From Empedobacter sedimenti (GTDB lineage: Bacteria > Bacteroidota > Bacteroidia > Flavobacteriales > Weeksellaceae), in contig NZ_JASCQG010000006.1 in NCBI RefSeq assembly GCF_030005555.1, positions 106,063 to 170,062 of the forward strand: a stretch of DNA of 64,000 bases. Reading direction: 5' to 3'. A program made the translations under genes and the position numbers. The notes beneath the pieces were generated by a model. That model was not told the DNA's origin, made no database searches, and saw nothing but the letters and a program-made list of their open reading frames with translations. Shown piece by piece: positions 53,378-63,112 of the stretch (position 1 is the stretch's first letter; every line of letters starts with the position of its first letter).

Positions 53378-54735
53378 TGGGACAAAAATTACTGTTAAAA
53401 AATATTGATGTTCCAGGTATTCGTCATTACCAAGCTTATCGCGAAAACGGAGGTTATGCAAATGCTGAAAAAGCATTTAAAATGACAACTGATGAAATCT
53501 TAGAAGAAGTAAAAACTTCTGGTTTAAGAGGTCGTGGTGGTGCAGGTTTCCCAACTGGAATGAAATGGAGCTTTTTGGCAAAGCCAGAAGGTGTTCCAAG
53601 ACACTTAGTGGTAAATGCAGACGAATCTGAACCAGGAACGTTTAAAGACCGTTTCTTGATGGAATATATTCCTCATTTATTAATTGAAGGAGTTCTTATT
53701 TCATCATTCTGTTTAGGATCTAATACATCATTTATTTATATCCGTGGAGAATATGCGTGGGTTGCAGAAATTTTAGAAGAAGCAATCGACGAAGCAAAAG
53801 CTGCAGGTTGGTTAGGTAAAAACATTCAAGGAACTGGTTTCGATTGCGAAATTTATGTTCAACGTGGAGGTGGAGCTTATATCTGTGGTGAGGAAACTGC
53901 ATTGTTAGAATCGTTAGAAGGTAAACGTGGAAATCCACGTCTAAAACCACCTTTCCCAGCTGTTAAAGGTTTATGGGGAAGACCAACGGTTGTAAACAAT
54001 GTAGAAACTATTGCTGCAATTGTTCCAATTATTGAAATTGGTGGAGAAGCATATTCTAAAATTGGAGTTGGTCGTTCTACAGGAACAAAATTAATTTCAG
54101 CTTGTGGTAATATTAATAAACCAGGCGTTTATGAAATTGATATGACAATTACGGTTGAAGAATTTATTTATTCAGATGAATATTGTGGAGGAATTCCAAA
54201 CGGAAAACGCCTTAAAGCATGTATTCCCGGCGGAAGTTCTGTGCCAATTGTTCCAGCAAACTTATTGTTAAAAACTGCCGAAGGTAAACCTCGTTATATG
54301 AATTACGAAAGTTTATCAGAAGGAGGTTTCCAAACAGGAACAATGATGGGGTCTGGAGGATTTATCGTGTTAGACGAAGATCAAGACGTTGTTTATCATA
54401 CATATACATTAGCTCGTTTCTATCGTCACGAATCGTGTGGACAATGTTCACCATGTCGCGAAGGAACAGGTTGGATGGAGAAAATCTTGAAACGAATCGA
54501 TGAAGGAAAAGGAAAAATGTCTGACATCGAATTGTTATGGGATGTTCAACGTAAAATCGAAGGAAATACAATTTGTCCATTAGGAGATGCAGCGGCTTGG
54601 CCAGTTGCAGCGGCAATTCGTCACTTCCGTGATGAGTTCGAATGGCATATTAATAATCCAGAAGAATGTTTGACGCGTAATTTTGGTTTAGCACATTATG
54701 CTGATCCAATCGAAATTAAAGAAACCGCAAATTAA
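53377..54735 (+). CDS. nuoF: NADH-quinone oxidoreductase subunit F
   Basis: Binds NADH and FMN and holds cluster N3, the entry point of electrons. In 452 residues: the NADH loop GLRGRGGAGFPTGMKW (~50-65), the FMN region NADESEPGTFKDR, GGGAYICGEETALLES, and the cluster ligands ESCGQCSPCREGT with a further Cys in NTICPLGDAA. Coupled to nuoE and 7 bp before nuoG. Confidence 0.96.
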   Translation: MGQKLLLKNIDVPGIRHYQAYRENGGYANAEKAFKMTTDEILEEVKTSGLRGRGGAGFPTGMKWSFLAKPEGVPRHLVVNADESEPGTFKDRFLMEYIPHLLIEGVLISSFCLGSNTSFIYIRGEYAWVAEILEEAIDEAKAAGWLGKNIQGTGFDCEIYVQRGGGAYICGEETALLESLEGKRGNPRLKPPFPAVKGLWGRPTVVNNVETIAAIVPIIEIGGEAYSKIGVGRSTGTKLISACGNINKPGVYEIDMTITVEEFIYSDEYCGGIPNGKRLKACIPGGSSVPIVPANLLLKTAEGKPRYMNYESLSEGGFQTGTMMGSGGFIVLDEDQDVVYHTYTLARFYRHESCGQCSPCREGTGWMEKILKRIDEGKGKMSDIELLWDVQRKIEGNTICPLGDAAAWPVAAAIRHFRDEFEWHINNPEECLTRNFGLAHYADPIEIKETAN

Positions 54736-54742
54736 TACGAAG

Positions 54743-55825
54743 ATGGCAGAAGAAACACCATTATTTAAAGTTACCATCGATAACGAAACGATTGAAGTAC
54801 CTGCGGGAACAACGATCCTTCAAGCCGCTCGTATGATTGGTAAAGAAGTAGCACCTCCAGCGATGTGTTACTACGGTAAATTAGAAAATACAGGAGGAAA
54901 TTGTAGAACGTGTTTGGTAGAAGTATCAAAAGGTAGTGAAGCAGATCCTCGTCCAATGCCAAAATTGGTTCCGTCTTGTCGTACAACAGTTATGGACGGA
55001 ATGGTTGTAGGCAATAAAACATCTGAGCGTACAGTTGAGGCACGTAAAGGGATTGTTGAATTATTATTAATCAATCACCCTTTAGATTGTCCAGTATGTG
55101 ATCAGGCAGGAGAATGTAAGTTACAAGATTTAAGTTACGAGCACGGAGCAGAAGCAACGCGTTACGAATTTGATCGTCGTACATTCCCAAAAGAAGATTT
55201 AGGTCCAAATATTCAGTTGAATATGAATCGATGCATTTTGTGTTATCGTTGTGTAAAAACTGCAGATCAGATCACAGGTTGTCGTGAGCATGGTGTAATG
55301 AATCGTGGAGATCACGCTGAAATTTCAACTCATATCAACAAAAGTTTAGATAACGAATTTATCGGAAATATTATTGATGTTTGTCCAGTTGGTGCATTAA
55401 CAGATAAAACGTTCCGTTTCAAAAACCGTGTTTGGTTCTTGAAACCAGTTGATGCGCATCGCGATTGCCCGACTTGTTCTGGTAAAGCACAAGTGTGGTT
55501 CCGTGGAAATGAAGTTTTCCGTGTGACAGCTCGTAAAGATGAATTTAATGAAGTAAAAGATTGGATTTGTAACACATGTCGTTTTGATAAAAAAGATATC
55601 AACGATTGGACGTTAGAAAAACCATCAGAAATTTCTAAAGATTCTGTTGTTCGTCAAGGTCATTACTTTGAGAATAAAGTGGAGCCAAAAGAAACACTTC
55701 CGAAAGTGATCAAACGCGATCCAAAAATTTTATTAGATATTCACTCGGTTTCTGAAGTAAACGAACCAAATCGTGATTTATCAAAAATTGATGGACCAGC
55801 AACAAGTAAAGATTTTAAAGATTAA
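54743..55825 (+). CDS. nuoG: NADH-quinone oxidoreductase subunit G, short form
   Basis: Chain of iron-sulfur clusters between NuoF and NuoB. The protein is 360 residues, about half the usual NuoG of many bacteria. The N-terminal [2Fe-2S] ligands (PPAMCYYGKLENTGGNCRTC, PSCRTT), the His/Cys cluster (HPLDCPVCDQAGECKLQ) and the two [4Fe-4S] regions (RCILCYRC, IIDVCPVGALTDK) are present. A start of the molybdopterin-like domain (DCPTCSGKAQVWFRG, WICNTCRF) is kept and the rest is missing, with no sign of a frameshift. The ATG at 54743 is preferred: the frame opens at 54698 inside nuoF but the extra residues are unrelated. Confidence 0.93.
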   Translation: MAEETPLFKVTIDNETIEVPAGTTILQAARMIGKEVAPPAMCYYGKLENTGGNCRTCLVEVSKGSEADPRPMPKLVPSCRTTVMDGMVVGNKTSERTVEARKGIVELLLINHPLDCPVCDQAGECKLQDLSYEHGAEATRYEFDRRTFPKEDLGPNIQLNMNRCILCYRCVKTADQITGCREHGVMNRGDHAEISTHINKSLDNEFIGNIIDVCPVGALTDKTFRFKNRVWFLKPVDAHRDCPTCSGKAQVWFRGNEVFRVTARKDEFNEVKDWICNTCRFDKKDINDWTLEKPSEISKDSVVRQGHYFENKVEPKETLPKVIKRDPKILLDIHSVSEVNEPNRDLSKIDGPATSKDFKD

Positions 55826-55849
55826 TCATTCGTAAATAAAATTAACAAA

Positions 55850-56899
55850 ATGACAGAAGAATTTATTGCTGATGCATTAGAAAAGTTAGCTTTAGTAGGC
55901 GTAATGATTGGTTTTGCATTAGTTGTTGCCATGTACTCTACTTGGGCTGAGCGTAAAGTTGCAGCATTCTTACAAGATCGTCTCGGACCAAACCGTGCAG
56001 GTATTTTTGGTTTATTACAACCGCTTGCCGATGGTTTAAAATTATTCTCGAAAGAGGAAATTACACCAAAAGATTCGAATAAATTTTTATTCATCTTAGG
56101 TCCATCTTTGGCAATGATTGTAGCTTGTATGACAGGTGCAGTTATTCCATGGTCAACAGCTTTCGAGATTGGAGATCGTGTAGTTGTTCCTCAAATTGCA
56201 GATGTTAACATCGGATTTTTATACATTTTAGGTGTATTAAGTTTAGGTGTTTATGGAATTATGATTGGTGCTTGGGCATCGAACAACAAATACTCTTTAA
56301 TGGGAGGTTTGCGTGCAGCTTCGCAGATTATTTCGTACGAATTACCAATGGGAATCGTGTTAATCACCATTTTGATGATGACAGGTTCTTTAAAATTGAG
56401 TGATATTGTACATTATCAACAAGAGCATGCGTGGTTTATCTTATTACAACCATTAGGATTTATTATTTTCTTGGTGTGTTCGTTCGCAGAAACTAACCGT
56501 ACTCCGTTCGATTTACCAGAAGCAGAAAACGAATTAATTGGAGGTTATCATTCAGAATATTCTTCTATGAAGATGGGATTCTTCTTATTTGCAGAATACA
56601 TCAACATGTTTATCAGTTCTGTGGTAATTTCTACCTTATATTTTGGTGGATACGATATCCCATTTGTAGACGATGCAACATTAGTAAACTCTATCGGAGT
56701 AAATGGAACGGCAATTCTTAATTTCCTTTCATTATTCGGTAAAGCTTGTTTCTTCATCTTCTTCTATATGTGGGTACGTTGGACGATTCCTCGTTTCAGA
56801 TATGACCAATTAATGGATTTAGGTTGGAAAAAATTATTGCCTTTAGCATTAATCAATATGTTAATTACAGGCTTAGTGATTTTATTATTAAACAAGTAG
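55850..56899 (+). CDS. nuoH: NADH-quinone oxidoreductase subunit H
   Basis: Membrane subunit at the junction with the peripheral arm, lining the quinone tunnel. The 349 residues have about eight helices. The conserved blocks AERKVAAFLQDRLGPNRAGIFG, LRAASQIISYELPMG and the acidic loop CSFAETNRTPFDLPEAENELIGGYHSEYS are all present. It lies 24 bp after nuoG and 22 bp before nuoI. Confidence 0.96.
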   Translation: MTEEFIADALEKLALVGVMIGFALVVAMYSTWAERKVAAFLQDRLGPNRAGIFGLLQPLADGLKLFSKEEITPKDSNKFLFILGPSLAMIVACMTGAVIPWSTAFEIGDRVVVPQIADVNIGFLYILGVLSLGVYGIMIGAWASNNKYSLMGGLRAASQIISYELPMGIVLITILMMTGSLKLSDIVHYQQEHAWFILLQPLGFIIFLVCSFAETNRTPFDLPEAENELIGGYHSEYSSMKMGFFLFAEYINMFISSVVISTLYFGGYDIPFVDDATLVNSIGVNGTAILNFLSLFGKACFFIFFYMWVRWTIPRFRYDQLMDLGWKKLLPLALINMLITGLVILLLNK

Positions 56900-56921
56900 A
56901 ATCATCAAAATCATTAAAAGT

Positions 56922-57422
56922 ATGAAACCAATTACAAATAGAGTAAAACAAGTAGAACGTAAACCCCTTACTTTTTGGGAAAGTATCTATTTGATTTCTA
57001 TCGCAAAAGGGTTGATGATTACATTGAAGCACTTCTTTTCGAAGAAAGCAACAATTAGTTATCCAGAAAAACAAAGACCGTTTAGTCCTGTATTTAGAGG
57101 ATTACACGTTTTGAATAGAGACGAAGAAGATCGCGAAAATTGTACGGCTTGTGGACTTTGTGCTTTGGCTTGTCCAGCAGAAGCGATTACAATGGAAGCA
57201 GCAGAAAGACTTCCTGGTGAAGAAAATCTTTACCGCGAAGAAAAATATGCAGCGAAATATGAAATTAATATGTTACGTTGTATTTTCTGTGGATTCTGTG
57301 AAGAAGCTTGTCCAAAAGATGCTGTTTATTTATCACAAACAGTTCCTCCAGCAAGTTTCAAACGTCAAAACTTTATCTATTCGAAAGAAGATTTATTAAT
57401 CCCGAAAAAAGCTACAAATTAA
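56922..57422 (+). CDS. nuoI: NADH-quinone oxidoreductase subunit I
   Basis: Ferredoxin-like peripheral subunit with two [4Fe-4S] clusters (N6a, N6b). The 166 residues show CTACGLCALACPAEAI and CIFCGFCEEACPKDAV, the two complete CxxCxxCxxxCP motifs. The stop overlaps the nuoJ start by one base (TAATG). Confidence 0.96.
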   Translation: MKPITNRVKQVERKPLTFWESIYLISIAKGLMITLKHFFSKKATISYPEKQRPFSPVFRGLHVLNRDEEDRENCTACGLCALACPAEAITMEAAERLPGEENLYREEKYAAKYEINMLRCIFCGFCEEACPKDAVYLSQTVPPASFKRQNFIYSKEDLLIPKKATN

Positions 57423-57940
57423 TGGAATTACCTATCATTTTATTCTATGTTTTGTCGAGCTTAACGGTGTTAAGTGCGCTACTAATGGTGTTCAGTAAAA
57501 ATCCTGTACATTCCATTTTATATTTAATCGTAACATTCTTCTGCATCAGCGGACATTATGTATTGCTAAACGCGCAGTTTTTGGCAATTGTAAACGTCAT
57601 TGTCTATGCCGGAGCAATTATGGTATTGTTCTTATTCGTGGTGATGTTGATGAACTTGAATAGTGAAAAGAAATCATTTGGTCGACCAGCAAAAATATTA
57701 GCAGCGAGTTTAATCTCTTTGTTATTTGTTGCCTTGACAATTGGTATTTTCTCACAAAATCAAGTTTCTGCAAACACAGCTGTAGAAATGGGAACAGGTG
57801 ATTTAGGATTGATTCACAACTTAGGATCATTGTTGTATTCAGAATATGTTTTACCATTCGAGTTGAGCAGTATTTTGTTTATTTCTGCAATGATTGGAGC
57901 GGTGATGTTATCGAAAAAGGACGAAGAATTATTGGATTAA
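57422..57940 (+). CDS. nuoJ: NADH-quinone oxidoreductase subunit J
   Basis: Membrane subunit of the proton-pumping arm. From the ATG at 57422 it is 172 residues with five helices. The conserved NPVHSILYLIVTFF and NVIVYAGAIMVLFLFVVMLMNL segments identify NuoJ. The open frame begins earlier, at 57308, but those codons overlap nuoI in another frame and encode unrelated residues. nuoK follows after 16 bp. Confidence 0.95.
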   Translation: MELPIILFYVLSSLTVLSALLMVFSKNPVHSILYLIVTFFCISGHYVLLNAQFLAIVNVIVYAGAIMVLFLFVVMLMNLNSEKKSFGRPAKILAASLISLLFVALTIGIFSQNQVSANTAVEMGTGDLGLIHNLGSLLYSEYVLPFELSSILFISAMIGAVMLSKKDEELLD

Positions 57941-57956
57941 ATATAAAAAGTAAAAG

Positions 57957-58283
57957 ATGTTACCAATCAGTTATTATATTACTTTATCATTAATCCTATT
58001 CGGAATAGGAATGGCTGGCGTAATGATTCGTCGCAACGCAATTGTCATTTTTATGTGTATAGAATTGATGTTAAATTCTGTGAATTTGTTGTTAGTAGCG
58101 TTTTCAAAAATGCACTATCACGCAAATCCAGCATTAGAAAAAGGAACAGATGCACAACTTTTAGTATTCTTTATTATGGTTGTGGCTGCGGCTGAGGTTG
58201 CTGTAGGATTATCAGTGATAATTTTATTGTTCCGCAAAGTATACTCGGTAGATATTAATGTGTTAAATCGTTTAAAAGGTTAA
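57957..58283 (+). CDS. nuoK: NADH-quinone oxidoreductase subunit K
   Basis: Small membrane subunit with three helices, homologous to MnhC/MrpC. In 108 residues the conserved Glu in FMCIELMLNSVNLLLVAF and the second in VVAAAEVAVGLSVIILLFR are both present; they belong to the proton path along the membrane arm. It ends 2 bp before nuoL. Confidence 0.96.
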   Translation: MLPISYYITLSLILFGIGMAGVMIRRNAIVIFMCIELMLNSVNLLLVAFSKMHYHANPALEKGTDAQLLVFFIMVVAAAEVAVGLSVIILLFRKVYSVDINVLNRLKG

Positions 58284-58285
58284 GA

Positions 58286-60178
58286 ATGGAGCAGTATATA
58301 TGGTTAATTCCTTTGATTCCATTCATCGGATTTTTGATTAACGGTTTAGGACGAAATGTACTTTCTAAAAGCTTAGTGACTTTCATTGGAAGTGGAGCAG
58401 TTTTGGCAAGTTTCATTTTATCAATCATGGTTTTTATGTCAGTTCCATCAGGAGCAGATGCACAACCATTAATTTTTAAGGCATTTGATATTATCAATAT
58501 TCCAACTTTACAAGTTCCTTTTGCATTTCAAATTGATGCATTAACGAGTTTGTTTTTGTTAATTATTACAGGAGTTGGATTTTTAATTCACGTGTACAGC
58601 TCGGCTTACATGAGCGAAGACAAAGGATTTGCAAAATTCTTTTCATATCTAAATTTATTCATCTTCTTCATGTTGATTCTTGTTATGGGAAACAACTTCG
58701 TAATGATGTTTATTGGATGGGAAGGAGTTGGACTTTGTTCATTCTTATTAATTGGTTTTTGGTTTACAAATCCGGAATATATCAAAGCAGCAAAGAAAGC
58801 TTTCATCATGAACCGTATCGGAGATGTTGGATTTTTATTGGCGATGTTTTGGATTTTCAAAGAATTTGGAACGTTAGAATATGTAAAAGTTTTCAGCCAA
58901 TTAGCAATTGATCCATCTGCATTTACAGGTTTTGTATTAACAGGAATCACATTATTGTTATTCTTAGCAGCTACAGGAAAATCGGCTCAATTACCATTAT
59001 TTACATGGTTACCAGATGCGATGGCAGGACCAACACCAGTTTCAGCACTTATTCACGCTGCAACAATGGTAACAGCTGGTATTTTTATGATTACACGTTG
59101 CAACGAATTATTTTCGGCAGCACCAATCACATTACAAGTTATTCAGTACGTAGGAATTGCAACAGCTTTTGTTACTGCAACTATTGCAATGCGCCAAAAT
59201 GATATCAAAAAAGTATTGGCTTATTCTACAGTTTCTCAATTAGGATTAATGTTCGCAGCAATTGGATCTGGAGCGTATATCGCAGCAGTTTTCCACGTAA
59301 TGACACACGCATTTTTCAAAGCATTATTATTCTTAGGAGCAGGTTCTGTTATTCACGGAATGCACCACGAGCAAGATATGCGCAAAATGGGAGGATTGAA
59401 GAAATACATGAAAATTACTCATATCACTTTCTTGATTGGATGTTTGGCAATCGCTGGTATTCCAGGATTATCAGGTTTCTTCTCGAAAGACGAAATGTTA
59501 TTAGGAATGTTTGTTTCTAATCCAGTTGTTTACGGAATCGGATTTATTGTTTCTGTGATGACAGCATTTTATATGTTCCGTTTATATGCGATGACTTTCT
59601 TAGGAGATTTAAGAGATAAAGATGCTCATCCGCACGAAAGTCCAGCAGCAATGACAATTCCATTAATCATCTTAGCAGTTCTTTCTGTATTCGCAGGTTA
59701 TGTAGGAATACCAGCATTGTTTATGCAAGACGGACACAAACTTCAAACTTTCTTAAGTGGAGTTGTATCAATCGGAGAAGCTCATCACGTTTCTCACGCA
59801 ACAGAATGGATGATGATGGGAGCTTTATTACTTTGTGTGCTTGGCGCAATTTATTATGCGATCAAAAAATACACAAACCATGTAGATGGTGAAGCAACTG
59901 GAATTGCAAAATTCTTTGAGGATAAATGGTACATCGACGAATTATTCGACAATGCAATTGTAAAACCATTGTTCGAGTTAGGTGATGTCTTGAAAAAATA
60001 TGTAGAAAAAGCAGGAATTGCAGCTTTTGTTTTAGGAGTTGGAACTGTTTCTGGTCGCGCATCTAAAAATGTACGTCAGCTACAAAACGGAAATGTAGGA
60101 TTCTATATTATGCTAATGGTTGTAGGAATCGTGGCAGGTATCGCAATCTTTTTTATGGGGTATTTAATTTCAAAATAG
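58286..60178 (+). CDS. nuoL: NADH-quinone oxidoreductase subunit L
   Basis: The distal antiporter-like proton pump of complex I with its long lateral helix. The 630 residues include the conserved GWEGVGLCSFLLIGFWF (key Glu), TGKSAQLPLFTWLPDAMAGPTPVSALIHAATMV (key Lys) and FHVMTHAFFKALLFLGAGSVIH blocks. Normal length for the family. nuoM starts 7 bp downstream. Confidence 0.96.
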   Translation: MEQYIWLIPLIPFIGFLINGLGRNVLSKSLVTFIGSGAVLASFILSIMVFMSVPSGADAQPLIFKAFDIINIPTLQVPFAFQIDALTSLFLLIITGVGFLIHVYSSAYMSEDKGFAKFFSYLNLFIFFMLILVMGNNFVMMFIGWEGVGLCSFLLIGFWFTNPEYIKAAKKAFIMNRIGDVGFLLAMFWIFKEFGTLEYVKVFSQLAIDPSAFTGFVLTGITLLLFLAATGKSAQLPLFTWLPDAMAGPTPVSALIHAATMVTAGIFMITRCNELFSAAPITLQVIQYVGIATAFVTATIAMRQNDIKKVLAYSTVSQLGLMFAAIGSGAYIAAVFHVMTHAFFKALLFLGAGSVIHGMHHEQDMRKMGGLKKYMKITHITFLIGCLAIAGIPGLSGFFSKDEMLLGMFVSNPVVYGIGFIVSVMTAFYMFRLYAMTFLGDLRDKDAHPHESPAAMTIPLIILAVLSVFAGYVGIPALFMQDGHKLQTFLSGVVSIGEAHHVSHATEWMMMGALLLCVLGAIYYAIKKYTNHVDGEATGIAKFFEDKWYIDELFDNAIVKPLFELGDVLKKYVEKAGIAAFVLGVGTVSGRASKNVRQLQNGNVGFYIMLMVVGIVAGIAIFFMGYLISK

Positions 60179-60185
60179 GTTAGTA

Positions 60186-61604
60186 ATGCTTTTATCTTTA
60201 TTTATCATTTTACCATTAATAGTAGGAGTTTTTATGCTATTAATGCAAGGTCAAAAACCACAAAGATGGTTAGGAGCATTCGTTGGTGGAGCGTTGTTGG
60301 CGTTGTACTTGTTTATCACTTGCAAAGGTGGAAACAACGAGTTAACGTTTCAAACACAATGGTTCAATTTCAACAGCGTTAAAACTTATTTCGCCTTAAA
60401 TGCTCAAGGTTTGGGAGGATTAATGATTTTATTAACTAACCTTACTTACTTAGCTCTTTTTGTTTATTTATCAACAACAAAACAAAAATATAGCAATACA
60501 TTCTACGGATTATTGCTAATCACTTTAGCAGGATTAAACGGAGTTTTCTTAGCAGAAGATTTAATTTTATTCTATTTCTTCTGGGAAGTTGTCTTAATTC
60601 CAGTTTATTTCTTAATCGGATTATTCGGAATTGGAAAAGACAAAATTCGCGCAAATATGACATTCTTCTTATATACGATTTTAGGATCGATGTTTATGTT
60701 AGGAGGAATTATTTACATCGGATTTTTCTTACAACCAGCATCGTTTTTATTAACAGATGTTGTACAAGTTACAGGACCGCAATATTCAACAAATACTGCG
60801 TTGGCATTGTTATTCTTAATCGCTTTTGTGATTAAAATTCCAATCTTTCCATTTCACACATGGCAACCAACAATCTACAAAACATCTCCAACTCCATTAA
60901 CAGTTGTACTTTCAGCTTTGATGGCGAAAATGGGATTATTTGCAGTGGTTACTTGGTATTTAGGAATGTTCCCAACGATTTCAGAATTGTTCAAATACAT
61001 TACGTACATCGCAATTTTCGGATTAGTTTACGCTTCGTTAATCGCATTGAGTGCAAAAAATGTAAAGAAAATTATTGCATATAGCTCGATTGCTCACTTA
61101 GCTTTAATCTTTGTTTCAATATTTTCAGAATTAGCAAATGGTGTAACAGGAGCTTATTTTCAAATGTTTTCACATGGTTTAGTTGTTTTAGGATTATGGT
61201 TATGTGTAGATATAATGGAAAGAAAATATGATTTGACAGATATCAAATCGATTGGTGGTTTAGCGAAAGTTGATCCAACATTATCTATCTTATTCATGAT
61301 ATTCGGTTTAGCAAACGTAGCATTACCATTGACAAGTTCATTCATCGGAGAGTTTATGATGCTTTCAGCATTGTTTACACACAATCCAGTTTTATGTGTT
61401 GTGGCTTGTTTAGGTGTTATTTTATCTGCCGTTTATACGTTGAGATTATCAAGCGCATTATTGTTTGGAGAAGTGAAAAACATCAAACAAAAAGATGCTC
61501 AAAAAGGAGGTTTTGGACCAATTGCAGTTTTATCAGTAATCGCAATCATCGTGATTATTTTAGGAGTTTATCCAACACCAATTTTTAATTTATTAGCACA
61601 TTAA
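60186..61604 (+). CDS. nuoM: NADH-quinone oxidoreductase subunit M
   Basis: Antiporter-like membrane subunit and proton pump. In 472 residues the block FYFFWEVVLIPVYFLIGLFG holds the conserved Glu, and FVIKIPIFPFHTWQPTIYKTSPTP the conserved Lys/His region; YSSIAHLALIFV and MFSHGLVVLGLW follow as expected. nuoN starts 20 bp downstream. Confidence 0.96.
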   Translation: MLLSLFIILPLIVGVFMLLMQGQKPQRWLGAFVGGALLALYLFITCKGGNNELTFQTQWFNFNSVKTYFALNAQGLGGLMILLTNLTYLALFVYLSTTKQKYSNTFYGLLLITLAGLNGVFLAEDLILFYFFWEVVLIPVYFLIGLFGIGKDKIRANMTFFLYTILGSMFMLGGIIYIGFFLQPASFLLTDVVQVTGPQYSTNTALALLFLIAFVIKIPIFPFHTWQPTIYKTSPTPLTVVLSALMAKMGLFAVVTWYLGMFPTISELFKYITYIAIFGLVYASLIALSAKNVKKIIAYSSIAHLALIFVSIFSELANGVTGAYFQMFSHGLVVLGLWLCVDIMERKYDLTDIKSIGGLAKVDPTLSILFMIFGLANVALPLTSSFIGEFMMLSALFTHNPVLCVVACLGVILSAVYTLRLSSALLFGEVKNIKQKDAQKGGFGPIAVLSVIAIIVIILGVYPTPIFNLLAH

Positions 61605-61624
61605 TCATTTTTGAATAAATAGAT

Positions 61625-63013
61625 ATGAATACGATTATTTTATCAGCACTTTCAGGTATTATTTTGATGTTTAGTGGATTCTACATCAAAAATAATCGTG
61701 CCTTAAATATACTTTCTGTTGTTCTGTTTTTCGGAATGATTGTAGGAGGAATTTTCGATTTGAAAGGTTGCTCAATGTTCGCAGGAAAATTCGATAACAT
61801 GATTGGACAGTCGCTTTACGGCGTTTCGTTCTTTATCGCATTGGCGGGATTGGCAATTTTTTACTTATTGTTGAACAAAGATTCGTTTGGAAAAGTAGGA
61901 AAACATGTGGCAGAATATTATGCCCTAATTTTCTTCTCTTTTACAGGAATCGCCGTTTTAGCACAATTCCACAACTTAGTAATTATGTTCTTAGGAATCG
62001 AATTAATGTCAATTCCAATGTACATTATTGCAGGAACAAACAAAGAAAGTCTTAGAAGTACAGAAGCTTCTGTAAAATATTTCTTGATGGGAGCTTTCTC
62101 AACAGGAATTTTGATGTTAGGTGTAACATTTTTGTATGGCGCAACAGGAACTTTTATGGTTGATCAATTGGTGAACTATAACAAAGATTTCGAAACAATT
62201 TATTACGCAGGATGGTGTTTAATCATCTTCGCATTTTGTTTCAAAGTTTCTGCAGCTCCTTTCCACGCATGGACACCAGACGTTTACGACGGAACACCAA
62301 CTGTGTTTACATCGTTTATGTCGACAATCATCAAAGGAGGATCATTTTTAGGATTTATTTTAGTCTTAAAATCATTCCCAACAAATGTAGAATATGCCGA
62401 ATATTACCGTTTATTATTTGCGTCAATCATCATTTTGACGTTATTTATCGGAAACTTCGGAGCAGTTTCTCAAAAATCTGTTAAACGTTTGATGGCTTAT
62501 TCATCAATCGCGCAAGCAGGTTTCATGTTATTTGTTTTGTTCAACATCAATTCAGCTTCTAAAGAGGCTTTAATGTTCTATACGATTGCTTATTCGGTTG
62601 CGAATTTCATTATTTTCTATACGATTGATCAATTCAAAAATCCAAAATTTGATAGTTTCATCGGTTTAGGAAAAGCAAATCCAGTTTTGGCTGCAGCGAT
62701 GACAATTTCATTGATTTCGTTAGCAGGTATTCCATTAACAGGAGGTTTCTTCGCTAAATTTATGGCATTGAGTATTGGAGGAACAAACGATAAAAACCTA
62801 TTTTTGATTGTAATTGCATTGGTAATGGCAGTTTTGAGTATGTATTATTACTTCAAAATCATCAACTATATGTATTTCAAAAAAGGAAAAAATAAATTAA
62901 CAACACAAGACGGATTAACAAATTTCCTTTTAATCATTGGAATGGTTATCTTAATTGTGATGGGAATTTTTCCAGGAATATTATCTTCATTTTTGCAAAC
63001 GCCAATGTGGTAA
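61625..63013 (+). CDS. nuoN: NADH-quinone oxidoreductase subunit N
   Basis: Antiporter-like membrane subunit nearest to NuoK. The 462 residues carry MFLGIELMSIPMYIIAG (conserved Glu), ASVKYFLMGAFSTGILMLG (conserved Lys) and FKVSAAPFHAWTPDVYDGTPT, followed by YSSIAQAGF. It is the last gene of the nuo operon and is followed by a strong terminator, so the operon is complete with A to N in standard order. Confidence 0.96.
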   Translation: MNTIILSALSGIILMFSGFYIKNNRALNILSVVLFFGMIVGGIFDLKGCSMFAGKFDNMIGQSLYGVSFFIALAGLAIFYLLLNKDSFGKVGKHVAEYYALIFFSFTGIAVLAQFHNLVIMFLGIELMSIPMYIIAGTNKESLRSTEASVKYFLMGAFSTGILMLGVTFLYGATGTFMVDQLVNYNKDFETIYYAGWCLIIFAFCFKVSAAPFHAWTPDVYDGTPTVFTSFMSTIIKGGSFLGFILVLKSFPTNVEYAEYYRLLFASIIILTLFIGNFGAVSQKSVKRLMAYSSIAQAGFMLFVLFNINSASKEALMFYTIAYSVANFIIFYTIDQFKNPKFDSFIGLGKANPVLAAAMTISLISLAGIPLTGGFFAKFMALSIGGTNDKNLFLIVIALVMAVLSMYYYFKIINYMYFKKGKNKLTTQDGLTNFLLIIGMVILIVMGIFPGILSSFLQTPMW

Positions 63014-63055
63014 TTGCATATAATGAGTTGATATAGTTTTTTATTATTTATTATT

Positions 63056-63095
63056 AAAAAGCTCGTGTTAAGCAATTTGACACGAGCTTTTTTGT
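63056..63095 (+). terminator. Terminator of the nuo operon
   Basis: AAAAAGCTCGTGT and ACACGAGCTTTTT form a 13-bp stem with an 11-nt loop, then further Ts. Confidence 0.9.
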
Positions 63096-63112
63096 ATATT
63101 TAAGTTTTTGAT

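Noticed and set aside
54698..54742. Upstream start for NuoG inside nuoF
   Set aside because: Overlaps nuoF in another frame and encodes unrelated residues; ATG 54743 has normal spacing after nuoF.
57308..57421. Upstream start for NuoJ inside nuoI
   Set aside because: These codons overlap the NuoI iron-sulfur region in another frame; the TAATG junction at 57422 is the natural start.
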